This document shows, in pieces, positions 1 through 7,331 of a stretch of 64,000 nucleotides of DNA (positions are counted from its first letter, which is position 1; each line of letters opens with the position of its first letter). The notes below the pieces were generated by a model. The model did no database searches and was not told where the DNA came from. It was given only the letters and a program-made list of their open reading frames with translations. The stretch comes from Streptomyces sp. BV286 (lineage in GTDB: Bacteria; Actinomycetota; Actinomycetes; Streptomycetales; Streptomycetaceae). The position numbers and the translations under genes are program-made. The DNA is taken from contig NZ_JAHRIB010000152.1 in assembly GCF_019090165.1 (NCBI RefSeq), positions 310,001 through 374,000 on the forward strand, read 5' to 3'.

Positions 1-636
1 TGCCGACCTTCCCGGCGCCGTCGAGCAGCGCCGCCTCCTCGACCTCGCGCGGGACGTTCATGAAGAACTGGCGGAGGAAGAACACCGCGAACGGCGTCAT
101 GAACATCGTCGGCAGCGCGATCCCCAGCAGCGAGTCGATCAGGCCGAGTTGCTTGATGAGGACGAAGTTCGGCAGCAGGGTGAAGATCGTCGGGACCATC
201 AGTCCGGCCAGGAACAGGGCGAAGACCGTGTCGCGGCCGCGCCACCGCAGGCGGGCGAAGGCGTAGGCGGCCATCGCGGAGAAGAAGATCTGGCAGGCGG
301 TGATCAGCGTCGAGACGACCACCGAGTTGAGGAGATAGCGCCAGAAGTCGAGCCCGCCGCCCGCCCCGCCCTGCGCGATGGCCTCCTTCGTCGACTGCAT
401 GCCGAGCGCCCGGGCGAAGCCGCCGCCCGTCGCGTCGACCGGCAGGGGCGAGGTCGGGTCGGCCGCGATGCCGGCGTTGGAGGAGAGCGCGGTGCGCAGG
501 ATCCAGTAGAACGGCAACAGGGTGACCAGCAGGATCGCCCCCATCACCACCCATGCCATCACCCGCCCGAAGGAGGGCCTGGGCCTGGTGCGGCGCACGG
601 TCGCGCCGGTCGGTGGTGTCGTTGTCACAGCAGCCA
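1..636 (-). CDS. Carbohydrate ABC transporter permease, MalG-like (C-terminus outside window)
   Basis: This is an inner-membrane permease subunit of a CUT1-type sugar importer. The 212 visible residues contain about four hydrophobic spans and the beginning of the EAA loop (EEAALLDGAG) that contacts the ATPase; the rest of the loop and the C-terminus lie beyond the left edge of the window. It starts at ATG 634-636, 19 bases after the stop of the MalF-like partner, so both are on one leftward transcript. No ATPase gene is next to it. Streptomyces importers of this type commonly use the shared ATPase MsiK, which is family knowledge and not visible here. The substrate cannot be read from the sequence. 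Confidence 0.9.
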
Positions 637-655
637 TGACGGTGTCTCCTTCCGT

Positions 656-1627
656 TCAGCCGAGGTCGGTCTGGCCGGCGCGGGTGAGCCGGTACTGGAG
701 GATGGTGATCGCGCTGAGCACGACCAGGAGTGCCACGGACATCGCCGAGGCGTAGCCGAACTGGAAGCGGCCGAACGCCGAGCCGTAGATGTAGAACTGC
801 AGGACGTTGGTGGCGTTCGCCGGGCCGCCGCCCGTGGTCACCGCGACGGTGTCGAAGACCTGGAACGAACCGATCACGGTCATGATCAGAACCACGGCCA
901 GCACCGGCCGCAGCAGCGGCATGGTGATGCGCCAGAACATCCGCCACTCGCTCGCGCCGTCGACCTTCGCGGCCTCGTACATGTCGCTCGGGATGGCCTG
1001 CAGTCCGGCGAAGAGCAGCAGGGCGGTGTAGCCGACGTGCCGCCACACGTTGATCAGCGCGATGGTCGGGATGGCCCAGGTCTCGTCCGCCAGGAACGGG
1101 ATGCGGTCGGCGCCCAGGCCCGCGATGATCTCGTTGCCGATGCCGAGCTGGGTGTCGAGCATCCACAGCCAGACGATGCCCGCGACGACGTTCGACATCA
1201 GGTAGGGCGTCAGTACGATGCCCCGCAGCACCGCCGACTGCGTGAGCCGCTGGAGGAGAACGGCGATGGCCAGCGCGGAGACCGTCTGCACGCCGATGTT
1301 GATGAACACGTACTCGAGGGTGACCTTCAGCGAGTCCCAGAAGATGGGGTCGTCGATCATGCGCCGGTAGTTGTCGAGGCCCACCCACTCCGCGGGGGTC
1401 AGCAGATTGAAGCGGGTGAAGCTCAGATAGATGCCGCGCAGCGTCGGCCACAGCAGGAAGACCAGGAAGCCCAGCATGGCGGGGGCGATGAACAGGGCTG
1501 CGAGGGCTCCGTCACCGCGTCCGACACCGTTGCGTTCTCGCTTCCTCACGGTCCTCGGCTTGCTTGCTGTCCCCTCGGCGTCGCGCAGTGGCAGACGCGA
1601 CGGGGGGCTGCTGGAGGCGACGGTCAT
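656..1627 (-). CDS. Carbohydrate ABC transporter permease, MalF-like
   Basis: This 323-residue protein is the MalF-type membrane subunit of the same importer. It has a basic, proline-rich cytoplasmic N-terminus, about six membrane spans and a complete EAA loop (MYEAAKVDGASEWRMFWRI) near the C-terminal third. I chose ATG 1625-1627 because a GGGAG ribosome-binding site sits just upstream; an open frame 24 codons longer has no such site. It is the first gene of the leftward operon and diverges from the ROK regulator at 1792, which is the likely controller. The solute-binding protein of this system is not upstream, so it would have to lie beyond the left edge or elsewhere. Confidence 0.92.
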   Translation of the reverse strand: MTVASSSPPSRLPLRDAEGTASKPRTVRKRERNGVGRGDGALAALFIAPAMLGFLVFLLWPTLRGIYLSFTRFNLLTPAEWVGLDNYRRMIDDPIFWDSLKVTLEYVFINIGVQTVSALAIAVLLQRLTQSAVLRGIVLTPYLMSNVVAGIVWLWMLDTQLGIGNEIIAGLGADRIPFLADETWAIPTIALINVWRHVGYTALLLFAGLQAIPSDMYEAAKVDGASEWRMFWRITMPLLRPVLAVVLIMTVIGSFQVFDTVAVTTGGGPANATNVLQFYIYGSAFGRFQFGYASAMSVALLVVLSAITILQYRLTRAGQTDLG

Positions 1628-1791
1628 CGGGAGACTCCCTCGTCTGCGGCTCGTCCTCGGGCCCCACTTACTTTTGAGGCGAAAGAATCCAGCCGTCAAG
1701 GGGTGTGCGCATATCTTTTCACCCTGGGCTTACGCGGCCCGGGGTGGCATCATTACTTCTGCACCGGAAGAAATCTTGTGGGGGTTGGGTC
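1628..1791. promoter_or_regulatory. Divergent promoter region, sugar permease operon / ROK regulator
   Basis: This 164-base spacer must hold the promoters for the leftward permease operon and the rightward ROK gene. It contains an A/T-richer island around 1668-1690 with CTTTTGA at 1671-1677. Read on the minus strand this is TCAAAAG, an element that recurs upstream of the second ROK gene at 39435. I see no long perfect palindrome. Its role as an operator is inference only. Confidence 0.45.
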
Positions 1792-2958
1792 ATGACAGCA
1801 CGCGCCGCCAGCTGGCTGCCGCTCAGTCCCGGTGAGCGGTCCGTGGCGATCGAGGTCCTCACGCACGGTCCCCTGTCGCGCAGCGACATCGCCCGGCGGC
1901 TCGACCTGTCCGCGGGCAGCCTGACCCGGCTCACGAAGCCGCTCATCGAGTCGGGCCTGCTGGTCGAGGTCGCCGAGGGCAGCGCCTTGCCCGAGGCGCG
2001 GCAGGGACGCCCCTCCCAGCCCCTCGACATCGTCGCCGAATCCCGCACCTTCGTCGGGTTCAAGGTCACCGAGGACATGGTCTACGGCGTCGTCACGACC
2101 CTCAGGAGCGACATCGTCGCCCGCCACGACCTGCCGCTGTCCAGCCACGACCCACAGCACGTCGTGGACGTGATGCGGGCCGTCACGCAGGAGTTCGCCC
2201 GCGACTTCCCCGGCCTCGCCGGGATCGGCATCGGGCTGGGCGGCCGTGCCTCGGACCGCTCCGTCGTCGACGAGTCGGCCTTCCTCGGCTGGCACGACGT
2301 CCCCCTCGCACGGCTCCTGGAGGAAAGCACCGGACTGCCCGTCGTCGTGGAGAACGACGTGAACGCGCTCGTCGAGGCCGAGAGCTGGTTCGGTGCGGGC
2401 CGCGGCCTCGACCGGTTCGCGGTGCTCACCATCGGCGCGGGTCTCGGCTACGGCCTGGTCAGCGGCGGCAGGCGCGTCGTGACCGCCGAGGACGGGCGAG
2501 GGGTCGGCCGCTTCTGGATCGTGAACCCGAACGGCCCGCTCACCCCCGAGGGCGAGCGCGGCAGCGCCATCTCTCTGCTGACCATCCCCAGCATCCGCTA
2601 CCAGGTCCGGGCCGCCACCGGCCGCGACGTCTCGTACGACGAGGTCCTCGCCCTGGCCGCCGAGGGCGAACCCATGGCCGCCCGCGTCATCGACGAGGCG
2701 GCGCGTGCCCTGGGCACCCTCGTCGCACAGATCGCCAACTTCGCCATGCCCGAGAAGATCCTCCTCGCGGGCGAGGGCGTGGGCCTCGTCGACGTGGCGG
2801 GACCGGTGGTCGAGCAGGCCGTCCTCGCCAACCGCCACCCGCAGGCCGACCCGGTGAACCTGGAGACCAAGGTGTCCGACTTCCACGACTGGGCACGGGG
2901 CGGCGCGGTCCTGGCCATCCAGGTGCTCGTGCTGGGTTCCGGGCCCGTCACCGCCTGA
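1792..2958 (+). CDS. ROK family transcriptional regulator lacking the zinc motif
   Basis: This 388-residue protein has an N-terminal winged helix (about residues 18-55, LSRSDIARRLDLSAGSLTRL) followed by a ROK sugar-kinase-like domain. Such proteins normally repress nearby sugar genes and let go when the sugar binds. The start is ATG 1792-1794, preceded by a G-rich stretch. The usual ROK zinc signature (GHxxxxxxGxxCxCGxxGCxE) is absent. At its place the protein reads GRFWIVNPNGPLTPEGERGS, with no cysteine, so ligand handling is probably altered. Compare the ROK protein at 39494, which keeps the motif. Its position divergent from the permease operon suggests that operon is its target. Confidence 0.88.
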   Translation: MTARAASWLPLSPGERSVAIEVLTHGPLSRSDIARRLDLSAGSLTRLTKPLIESGLLVEVAEGSALPEARQGRPSQPLDIVAESRTFVGFKVTEDMVYGVVTTLRSDIVARHDLPLSSHDPQHVVDVMRAVTQEFARDFPGLAGIGIGLGGRASDRSVVDESAFLGWHDVPLARLLEESTGLPVVVENDVNALVEAESWFGAGRGLDRFAVLTIGAGLGYGLVSGGRRVVTAEDGRGVGRFWIVNPNGPLTPEGERGSAISLLTIPSIRYQVRAATGRDVSYDEVLALAAEGEPMAARVIDEAARALGTLVAQIANFAMPEKILLAGEGVGLVDVAGPVVEQAVLANRHPQADPVNLETKVSDFHDWARGGAVLAIQVLVLGSGPVTA

Positions 2959-3033
2959 CGCCGCAGCCAAGCGGCCACCGGAAGGCAGCGCGGGTGACGT
3001 CGGCCACTCACATGGCCTTCACGCAGAGCCCCG

Positions 3034-3039
3034 TATGAT
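3034..3039 (+). promoter_or_regulatory. Possible -10 hexamer for leaderless small gene
   Basis: TATGAT lies seven bases before the ATG at 3047, so transcription would be expected to begin at or next to the start codon. No ribosome-binding site precedes that ATG. No good -35 hexamer is visible, so this remains a suggestion. Confidence 0.35.
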
Positions 3040-3046
3040 TCACGGT

Positions 3047-3265
3047 ATGTCCACCACTCACTCCACCACCGACCATCGTGCGCCAGGAGCCACGCAACGC
3101 TCGTCCGACGAGGTCAACGACGAGATCAGGGCCCTGTGGCTGCGGGCCGGTGGGACGCTGAGCGGCGAGCAGCGGCGCGAGTACCAGCGCCTCGTCCTGG
3201 AGTGGGCCTCGGCCGCTCCCCGGCCCGCCTCGCACGCGCCACTGAAATCGTCGAAGGCGGCCTGA
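3047..3265 (+). CDS. Small conserved hypothetical protein
   Basis: This 72-residue acidic protein has a polar N-terminus (STTHSTTDHRAPG) and a helical core (DEVNDEIRALWLRAGGTLSGEQRREYQRLVLEWA). Small proteins with this EIRALW...EYxRLxxEWA pattern are, to my recollection, widespread in Streptomyces with no assigned function. It has no signal peptide, membrane span or catalytic motif. It sits between the ROK gene and the converging importer operon and is read in the opposite direction to the latter. The -10-like TATGAT just before the ATG and the lack of a Shine-Dalgarno sequence suggest leaderless translation. Confidence 0.7.
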   Translation: MSTTHSTTDHRAPGATQRSSDEVNDEIRALWLRAGGTLSGEQRREYQRLVLEWASAAPRPASHAPLKSSKAA

Positions 3266-3293
3266 CCGGCCGGTCCGCCCGCCGAGCGCCTCT

Positions 3294-4121
3294 TCATCCC
3301 TTCATCGCCCCCTGCAGCAGTCCGGCGATGAAGCTGCGCTGGAAGACGACGAAGAGGATCAGGATCGGCAGCATCACGATGATCGTCCCCGCCGCGAGGG
3401 TGGGGATGTCCGTGCTGTTCTGACCCACGAAGAAACCGAGCCCCGCCGGCGCCGTGTGCTTGGTCGTGTCCTGGATGAGGACCAGTACCAGCAGGAACTG
3501 GTTCCACGACCACATGAAGACCAGCAGACCGAGCGTCATCAGGGACGGGCGCGCCAGCGGCAGCAGGATTCTCAGCAGGATCGTGCCCGACGAGGCACCG
3601 TCGATCCGGGCCGCCTCCACCAGCGACGCGGGCGTGGACTGGAAATGGGTGCGCATCCAGAACACGCTGAACGGCATGAACAGCGCGATCTCCACCAGGA
3701 TCACACCCAGGTAGGAGTTGGTCAGCCCGAGGCTGCGCAGGTCGAAGTAGAGGGGTACCACGATCAGTTCGACCGGGATGGTGAGGCCCGCGATGAAGAA
3801 GGCCGCGACCGCGTTGCCGCCCGGAAGCCTCATGGTGCCGAGCGCGTAGCCCGCCAGCGCCGCGAGGACCAGGGACGCGGGGACGACACCCACCGCGATG
3901 GTCAGGCTGTGCCGGATGAGATCGGAGAACCCGGCCACCGACCACGCCTGCTCGTAGTTGTCCCAGCTCCACCGCTCCGGCCACGTCAGTCCCACCACCG
4001 GGGTGCCCGCCGGCTGGAGCGAGGCGAGGAAGACGCTCAGGAACGGGATCACGACGGCGATCGCCATGACGGTCAGGAGCGCGTAGCCGGACCAGCGTTC
4101 CGATCGGGTGGCCGTGTTCAT
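3294..4121 (-). CDS. Carbohydrate ABC transporter permease, MalG-like (GH89 locus)
   Basis: This 275-residue inner-membrane protein is the MalG-type subunit of the importer in the GH89 locus. It has about six membrane spans and an EAA loop (SLVEAARIDGASSGTILLRI). Its ATG overlaps the stop of the upstream MalF-like gene in an ATGA arrangement (4118-4121), so translation is probably coupled. It is the last gene of the leftward operon SIS protein, binding protein, MalF, MalG. No ATPase gene follows; it converges on the small gene ending at 3265. The context points to uptake of an N-acetylglucosamine-containing oligosaccharide. Confidence 0.92.
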   Translation of the reverse strand: MNTATRSERWSGYALLTVMAIAVVIPFLSVFLASLQPAGTPVVGLTWPERWSWDNYEQAWSVAGFSDLIRHSLTIAVGVVPASLVLAALAGYALGTMRLPGGNAVAAFFIAGLTIPVELIVVPLYFDLRSLGLTNSYLGVILVEIALFMPFSVFWMRTHFQSTPASLVEAARIDGASSGTILLRILLPLARPSLMTLGLLVFMWSWNQFLLVLVLIQDTTKHTAPAGLGFFVGQNSTDIPTLAAGTIIVMLPILILFVVFQRSFIAGLLQGAMKG

Positions 4122-5017
4122 GTCTCCGACCTCGACAGACGGTTGATGAGGTAGACGATCGCGAGTATCAGACAGCCGAGGACGACGGCCAGCGCCGCGG
4201 CGAGTCCCACCTTGCCCTCGGAGAACGCCAGCCGGTACACGAGGAGACCGGGGACCGTCGTCTGCTCGCCCGGGCCGCCGTTCGTCGTCACGTACACGAT
4301 GTCGAAGCTGGCCAGCGCGGCCACCGTCGTGACGGTCATGGCGACGGCGAGTTCACCGCGCAGGTGCGGCAGCGTCACGGAGACGAACTCACGGACCGGG
4401 CCCGCGCCGTCGAGCCGGGCCGCCTCGTACAGGCTGGGGTCCACCTTCTGCACACCGCTGAGGAACAGCATCATGCACAGGCCGCTCAGCACCCAGGTGC
4501 CGACGAGTCCGACCGCGATCAGGGCGGCGCCGAAGTCGCCGAGCCACGCACGGGTCACACCGTCCAGGCCGACCGCGCGGAACGTCTGGTTCACCAGCCC
4601 GTCGTCCCCGTACAGCCAGCGCCACGTCACACCGACCGCGACGAGCGGGACGACCTGCGGCAGCATGAACAGGAAGCGGTACGCCCCCATGCCGGGGCGC
4701 CGGAAGCGGGCGAGCAGGCCGGTCATCGCCAGGCCCAGCACGATGGGGACGAAGGAGAAGAACACCACCAGCACCAGGGCGTTGAGCACCGACTGGCGAA
4801 GGACGGAGTCCTGGAAGATCTCCTGGTAGTTGCCGAGGCCCACCCAGTCGCCCAGCGTCACGCCGTCCCACTCGAACAGCGAGAGGTACGCCGTGTGCAG
4901 GGCGGGCAGCACCGCGAAGGCGAAGTAGACGGCGAACGCGGGCAGCACGTACACATAGCCGCGGTACGGGCTGCGCCTGCGGCCGCCCGCAGGCTGCTTC
5001 GGCGGCCTACTCGGCAT
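4118..5017 (-). CDS. Carbohydrate ABC transporter permease, MalF-like (GH89 locus)
   Basis: This 299-residue protein is the MalF-type membrane subunit of the importer. It has a basic N-terminus, six predicted membrane spans and the EAA loop LYEAARLDGAGPVREF. It overlaps the binding-protein gene by 11 bases on its 5' side and the MalG gene by 4 bases on its 3' side, so the three genes form a tightly coupled transcription unit. Length is normal for the family. Confidence 0.93.
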   Translation of the reverse strand: MPSRPPKQPAGGRRRSPYRGYVYVLPAFAVYFAFAVLPALHTAYLSLFEWDGVTLGDWVGLGNYQEIFQDSVLRQSVLNALVLVVFFSFVPIVLGLAMTGLLARFRRPGMGAYRFLFMLPQVVPLVAVGVTWRWLYGDDGLVNQTFRAVGLDGVTRAWLGDFGAALIAVGLVGTWVLSGLCMMLFLSGVQKVDPSLYEAARLDGAGPVREFVSVTLPHLRGELAVAMTVTTVAALASFDIVYVTTNGGPGEQTTVPGLLVYRLAFSEGKVGLAAALAVVLGCLILAIVYLINRLSRSET

Positions 5018-6350
5018 GGTGTTCCTCCCACTCGTCCTGAAGTGAGTCGAGGTAGTCCGCGGGGTCGATACGGTCCGCGACGAGTTTCTGGACGCCGGAG
5101 CGCAGCCGGTCGAGCATCGCGGGGGCGGCGAAGTCGGGGAACGTGGTGATCCCGTCGTCGGCGACGGCCAGGCGGTGGCCGTCCGCGATGTCGGCGAGCA
5201 CGCCGGCCGGCTTCTTGACGGCGTCCGGGTTGGGCGGCAGGAAGCCGTTGTCGCTGATGATCTGCCCGGCCTCGGGTGAGGTCAGGAAGTCGAGGAACAG
5301 GCCTGCCGCCTCGGGGTGTTCGGTGCGGGAGGCGACCGCGTAGGACACGCTGAAGCCCGAGGCCACGGTGGGGTCGGAGGCCTGTTCGCCGGGCATCGGG
5401 AAGAAGCCGACGTTGTCGCCCATGACGGTCGCCAGCTGCCCGGCCGCCCAGTTGCCGTTGATGAGGAAGACACTGTCGCCCTTCGCGAACTGGGCGGTGG
5501 AGTCGACCTGTGCGGTGCCGTTGGCGGACTCGTTGTAGTAGCCCTTGCGGCCCCAGTCGATGACGAGCTCGCTCGCGGTGACGGCGGCCGGTGTCTCGAT
5601 GGTGGCGCCCTTGGTGCCGTTGACCCAGTCCCAGTAGTCGTCCGTGGGCATGGTCTGGTTCAGAAGGGCCGCCCACAGATGCAGGCCCCCGGAGTCGAGG
5701 GCGCCGACGCCGAGCGGCGTCAGGTCCGCCTCCTTCGCCGCGGCGAGCTGGTCCTCGAACTGCGCCACCGTCGTCGGCGGGCCGTCGATCCCGGCCTTCT
5801 TCGCGAGCTCCTTGTTGTAGTAGATGCCGGTCATCGACAGACCGGCGGGGACCCCGAACAGCGCGCGTCCGCCGGTGGCCTCGCTGGTCTGCCCCGCCGT
5901 CAGCTGGTCGAGGCTGACCGGGGGGATGGCGTCGTCCCAGCCGTAGGCCTCCCGGTAGGGCGCGAGGTCCAGGATGTGCCCGTCCGCCGCAAGGTCGGTC
6001 ATCCCGACCGCGTACTGCGCGATGTCCGGGGCGCTGTCGGAGGTCATGGTGAGCTTCAGGTTCTGCACGTAGTCCGAGAACGTCTTGTACTGCGGCTCGA
6101 CGCCGATGCGGGGATGCTTCTTCTCGAACGCGGCGATCAGCGCGTCGACCATCAGCGGGGCGTCGGCGAACTGGAGCTTCAGGGTGATGTCCTCGTCCGG
6201 CACGGCGGTCGAGGACGGCACACTGGCGGGTCCCGGCGCCGCGGCCGCGCTGCCGGGGGTCAGGGCGTCGCAGGCGGTGAGCGGCAGCACGAGGGCGACG
6301 GCACTGACCGCCGCCGCGACTCGGCGGCGCACCCGGTGCGTCCTCTCCAT
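5007..6350 (-). CDS. Extracellular sugar-binding lipoprotein of ABC importer (GH89 locus)
   Basis: This 447-residue protein is the solute receptor for the two permeases that follow it. The N-terminus is a lipoprotein signal: basic residues, a hydrophobic core and a lipobox LTAC with the lipidated cysteine at about residue 27. The rest matches family 1 (CUT1) solute-binding proteins, for example VDALIAAFEKKHPRIGVEPQ near the start of the mature protein. Two ATGs are adjacent; the second (6348-6350) has better spacing from the AAGGAGG site and was chosen. It is the second gene of the leftward operon, 45 bases after the SIS gene. By context it should bind an alpha-linked GlcNAc-containing sugar; this is inference. 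Confidence 0.9.
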   Translation of the reverse strand: MERTHRVRRRVAAAVSAVALVLPLTACDALTPGSAAAAPGPASVPSSTAVPDEDITLKLQFADAPLMVDALIAAFEKKHPRIGVEPQYKTFSDYVQNLKLTMTSDSAPDIAQYAVGMTDLAADGHILDLAPYREAYGWDDAIPPVSLDQLTAGQTSEATGGRALFGVPAGLSMTGIYYNKELAKKAGIDGPPTTVAQFEDQLAAAKEADLTPLGVGALDSGGLHLWAALLNQTMPTDDYWDWVNGTKGATIETPAAVTASELVIDWGRKGYYNESANGTAQVDSTAQFAKGDSVFLINGNWAAGQLATVMGDNVGFFPMPGEQASDPTVASGFSVSYAVASRTEHPEAAGLFLDFLTSPEAGQIISDNGFLPPNPDAVKKPAGVLADIADGHRLAVADDGITTFPDFAAPAMLDRLRSGVQKLVADRIDPADYLDSLQDEWEEHHAE

Positions 6351-6395
6351 CATCGGCCTCCTTGCGTGGTCGGCGTGCGGATGCGGATCGGTGCG

Positions 6396-7130
6396 TCAGC
6401 CCCGGGGACAGCGGTCCCTGACCTTGTCCAGCAGGGCGTTGTTGTGGTGCTCGGCGTCCTCGGCGGTGTTCTGGCTGACGATCAACGGTGGTGCCTGGCC
6501 GTGGTGTTCGGCGAGGAGTTCGGCGGCCCGGCACGTCATCGCGTTGACGATCGCGGCCCCCACGACGGTCGACAGGGCGCCCACCGTGAGGTCGCCCAGG
6601 GGGACCACCGCGTCGCCCGGGCGGCCGTGCGTGTCGATGACGATGTCGGCCACGTCGAGCAGGCGCAGGCCCTCGGCATGCCGGGACCCGGCGGCGAGCG
6701 AGTGGGCCCGGCTCGTGACGGCGACCACGATCGCCCCCAACTCCCGTACGCCGAGGGCGAATTCGACCGGTACGGCGTTGATCCCGGAATTGGAGACGAC
6801 GACCACCACCTCGCCCGCCCTGATGTCCGCCGTGCTCAGGATGGCCGCCGCGTACCCGCTGACGCGTTCGGCCGCACCCGCGTGACGGGGGGCGACGGGC
6901 GAGAGCGCCGGGTCGGCGATGACGTTGACGGGTGCCAGACCGCCGGCGCGCAAGAGCGGTTCGATGGCGACGAGTTGGGAGTGTCCGCTGCCGAAGTAGT
7001 GGACGACGCCCCCGGCGGCGACGCTGTCCGCGACGGCCCGGGCGGCACGCTCGATCGCGGGCCGCTCGGCGGTGGCCAACGCGGTGAGGTTCTCCTGGAG
7101 TGCGGCGAAGTAGACGAGATCGGCGTTCAT
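6396..7130 (-). CDS. SIS-domain (sugar isomerase/phosphosugar-binding) protein
   Basis: This 244-residue protein carries one SIS domain, with a phosphosugar-binding core such as VHYFGSGHSQLVAIEPLL and VVVVVSNSGINAVPVEFA. Relatives bind or isomerise phosphorylated hexoses and amino sugars, and some act as etherases or sugar-phosphate sensors; the reaction here is not known. The start ATG 7128-7130 was chosen because it begins the conserved part; an upstream alternative adds 26 poorly conserved residues across the operator. It is the first gene of the leftward importer operon and diverges from the GH89 gene. That suggests a role in handling GlcNAc or its phosphate after import. Confidence 0.85.
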   Translation of the reverse strand: MNADLVYFAALQENLTALATAERPAIERAARAVADSVAAGGVVHYFGSGHSQLVAIEPLLRAGGLAPVNVIADPALSPVAPRHAGAAERVSGYAAAILSTADIRAGEVVVVVSNSGINAVPVEFALGVRELGAIVVAVTSRAHSLAAGSRHAEGLRLLDVADIVIDTHGRPGDAVVPLGDLTVGALSTVVGAAIVNAMTCRAAELLAEHHGQAPPLIVSQNTAEDAEHHNNALLDKVRDRCPRG

Positions 7131-7177
7131 CGTGTCGAGGCCACCCGAGGTGTCGAACGGAGCCGCTTGCGTGGCTG

Positions 7178-7189
7178 TGGACCGTACCA
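7178..7189. promoter_or_regulatory. Putative GntR operator, copy 1 (imperfect)
   Basis: TGGACCGTACCA differs at only two positions from the core of the perfect palindrome at 7287-7300 (TGGTACGTACCA). It lies 48 bases upstream of the SIS-gene start. The two centres are 110 bases apart in the spacer between the divergent operons. The only DNA-binding protein encoded in this locus is the GntR/HutC regulator at 9522, so it is the likely reader. Confidence 0.55.
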
Positions 7190-7286
7190 GAGGGGTATGG
7201 CGATGCACAGCCCCACGGCCAACCGGCCTTCCTTCCGGTCGACTTCCTTGACCGTGCCGCGTCGTGCGTCTAGCTTCGACAGATCC

Positions 7287-7300
7287 GTGGTACGTACCAC
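7287..7300. promoter_or_regulatory. Putative GntR operator, copy 2 (perfect 14-bp palindrome)
   Basis: GTGGTACGTACCAC is a perfect palindrome placed 31 bases upstream of the GH89 start codon. HutC-subfamily GntR repressors bind short palindromes of the GT-rich/AC-rich half-site kind, as DasR and NagR do for GlcNAc genes (family knowledge). The site is not the DasR consensus, so a dedicated regulator is more likely. Confidence 0.65.
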
Positions 7301-7331
7301 AGTCGATTTTTCGTCAGGAGCGGTCCGGACG

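Noticed and set aside
3264..3275. Palindrome GACCGGCCGGTC between the small gene and the permease gene
   Set aside because: Too short and without a loop to be a terminator; such GC palindromes are frequent by chance here.
5316..7331. Long plus-strand open frame running in frame into the GH89 gene (would give a protein of about 1390 residues)
   Set aside because: The upstream part is antisense to the binding-protein and SIS genes, has Gly/Arg-rich shadow composition and crosses the operator region; the GH89 homology begins at ATG 7332.
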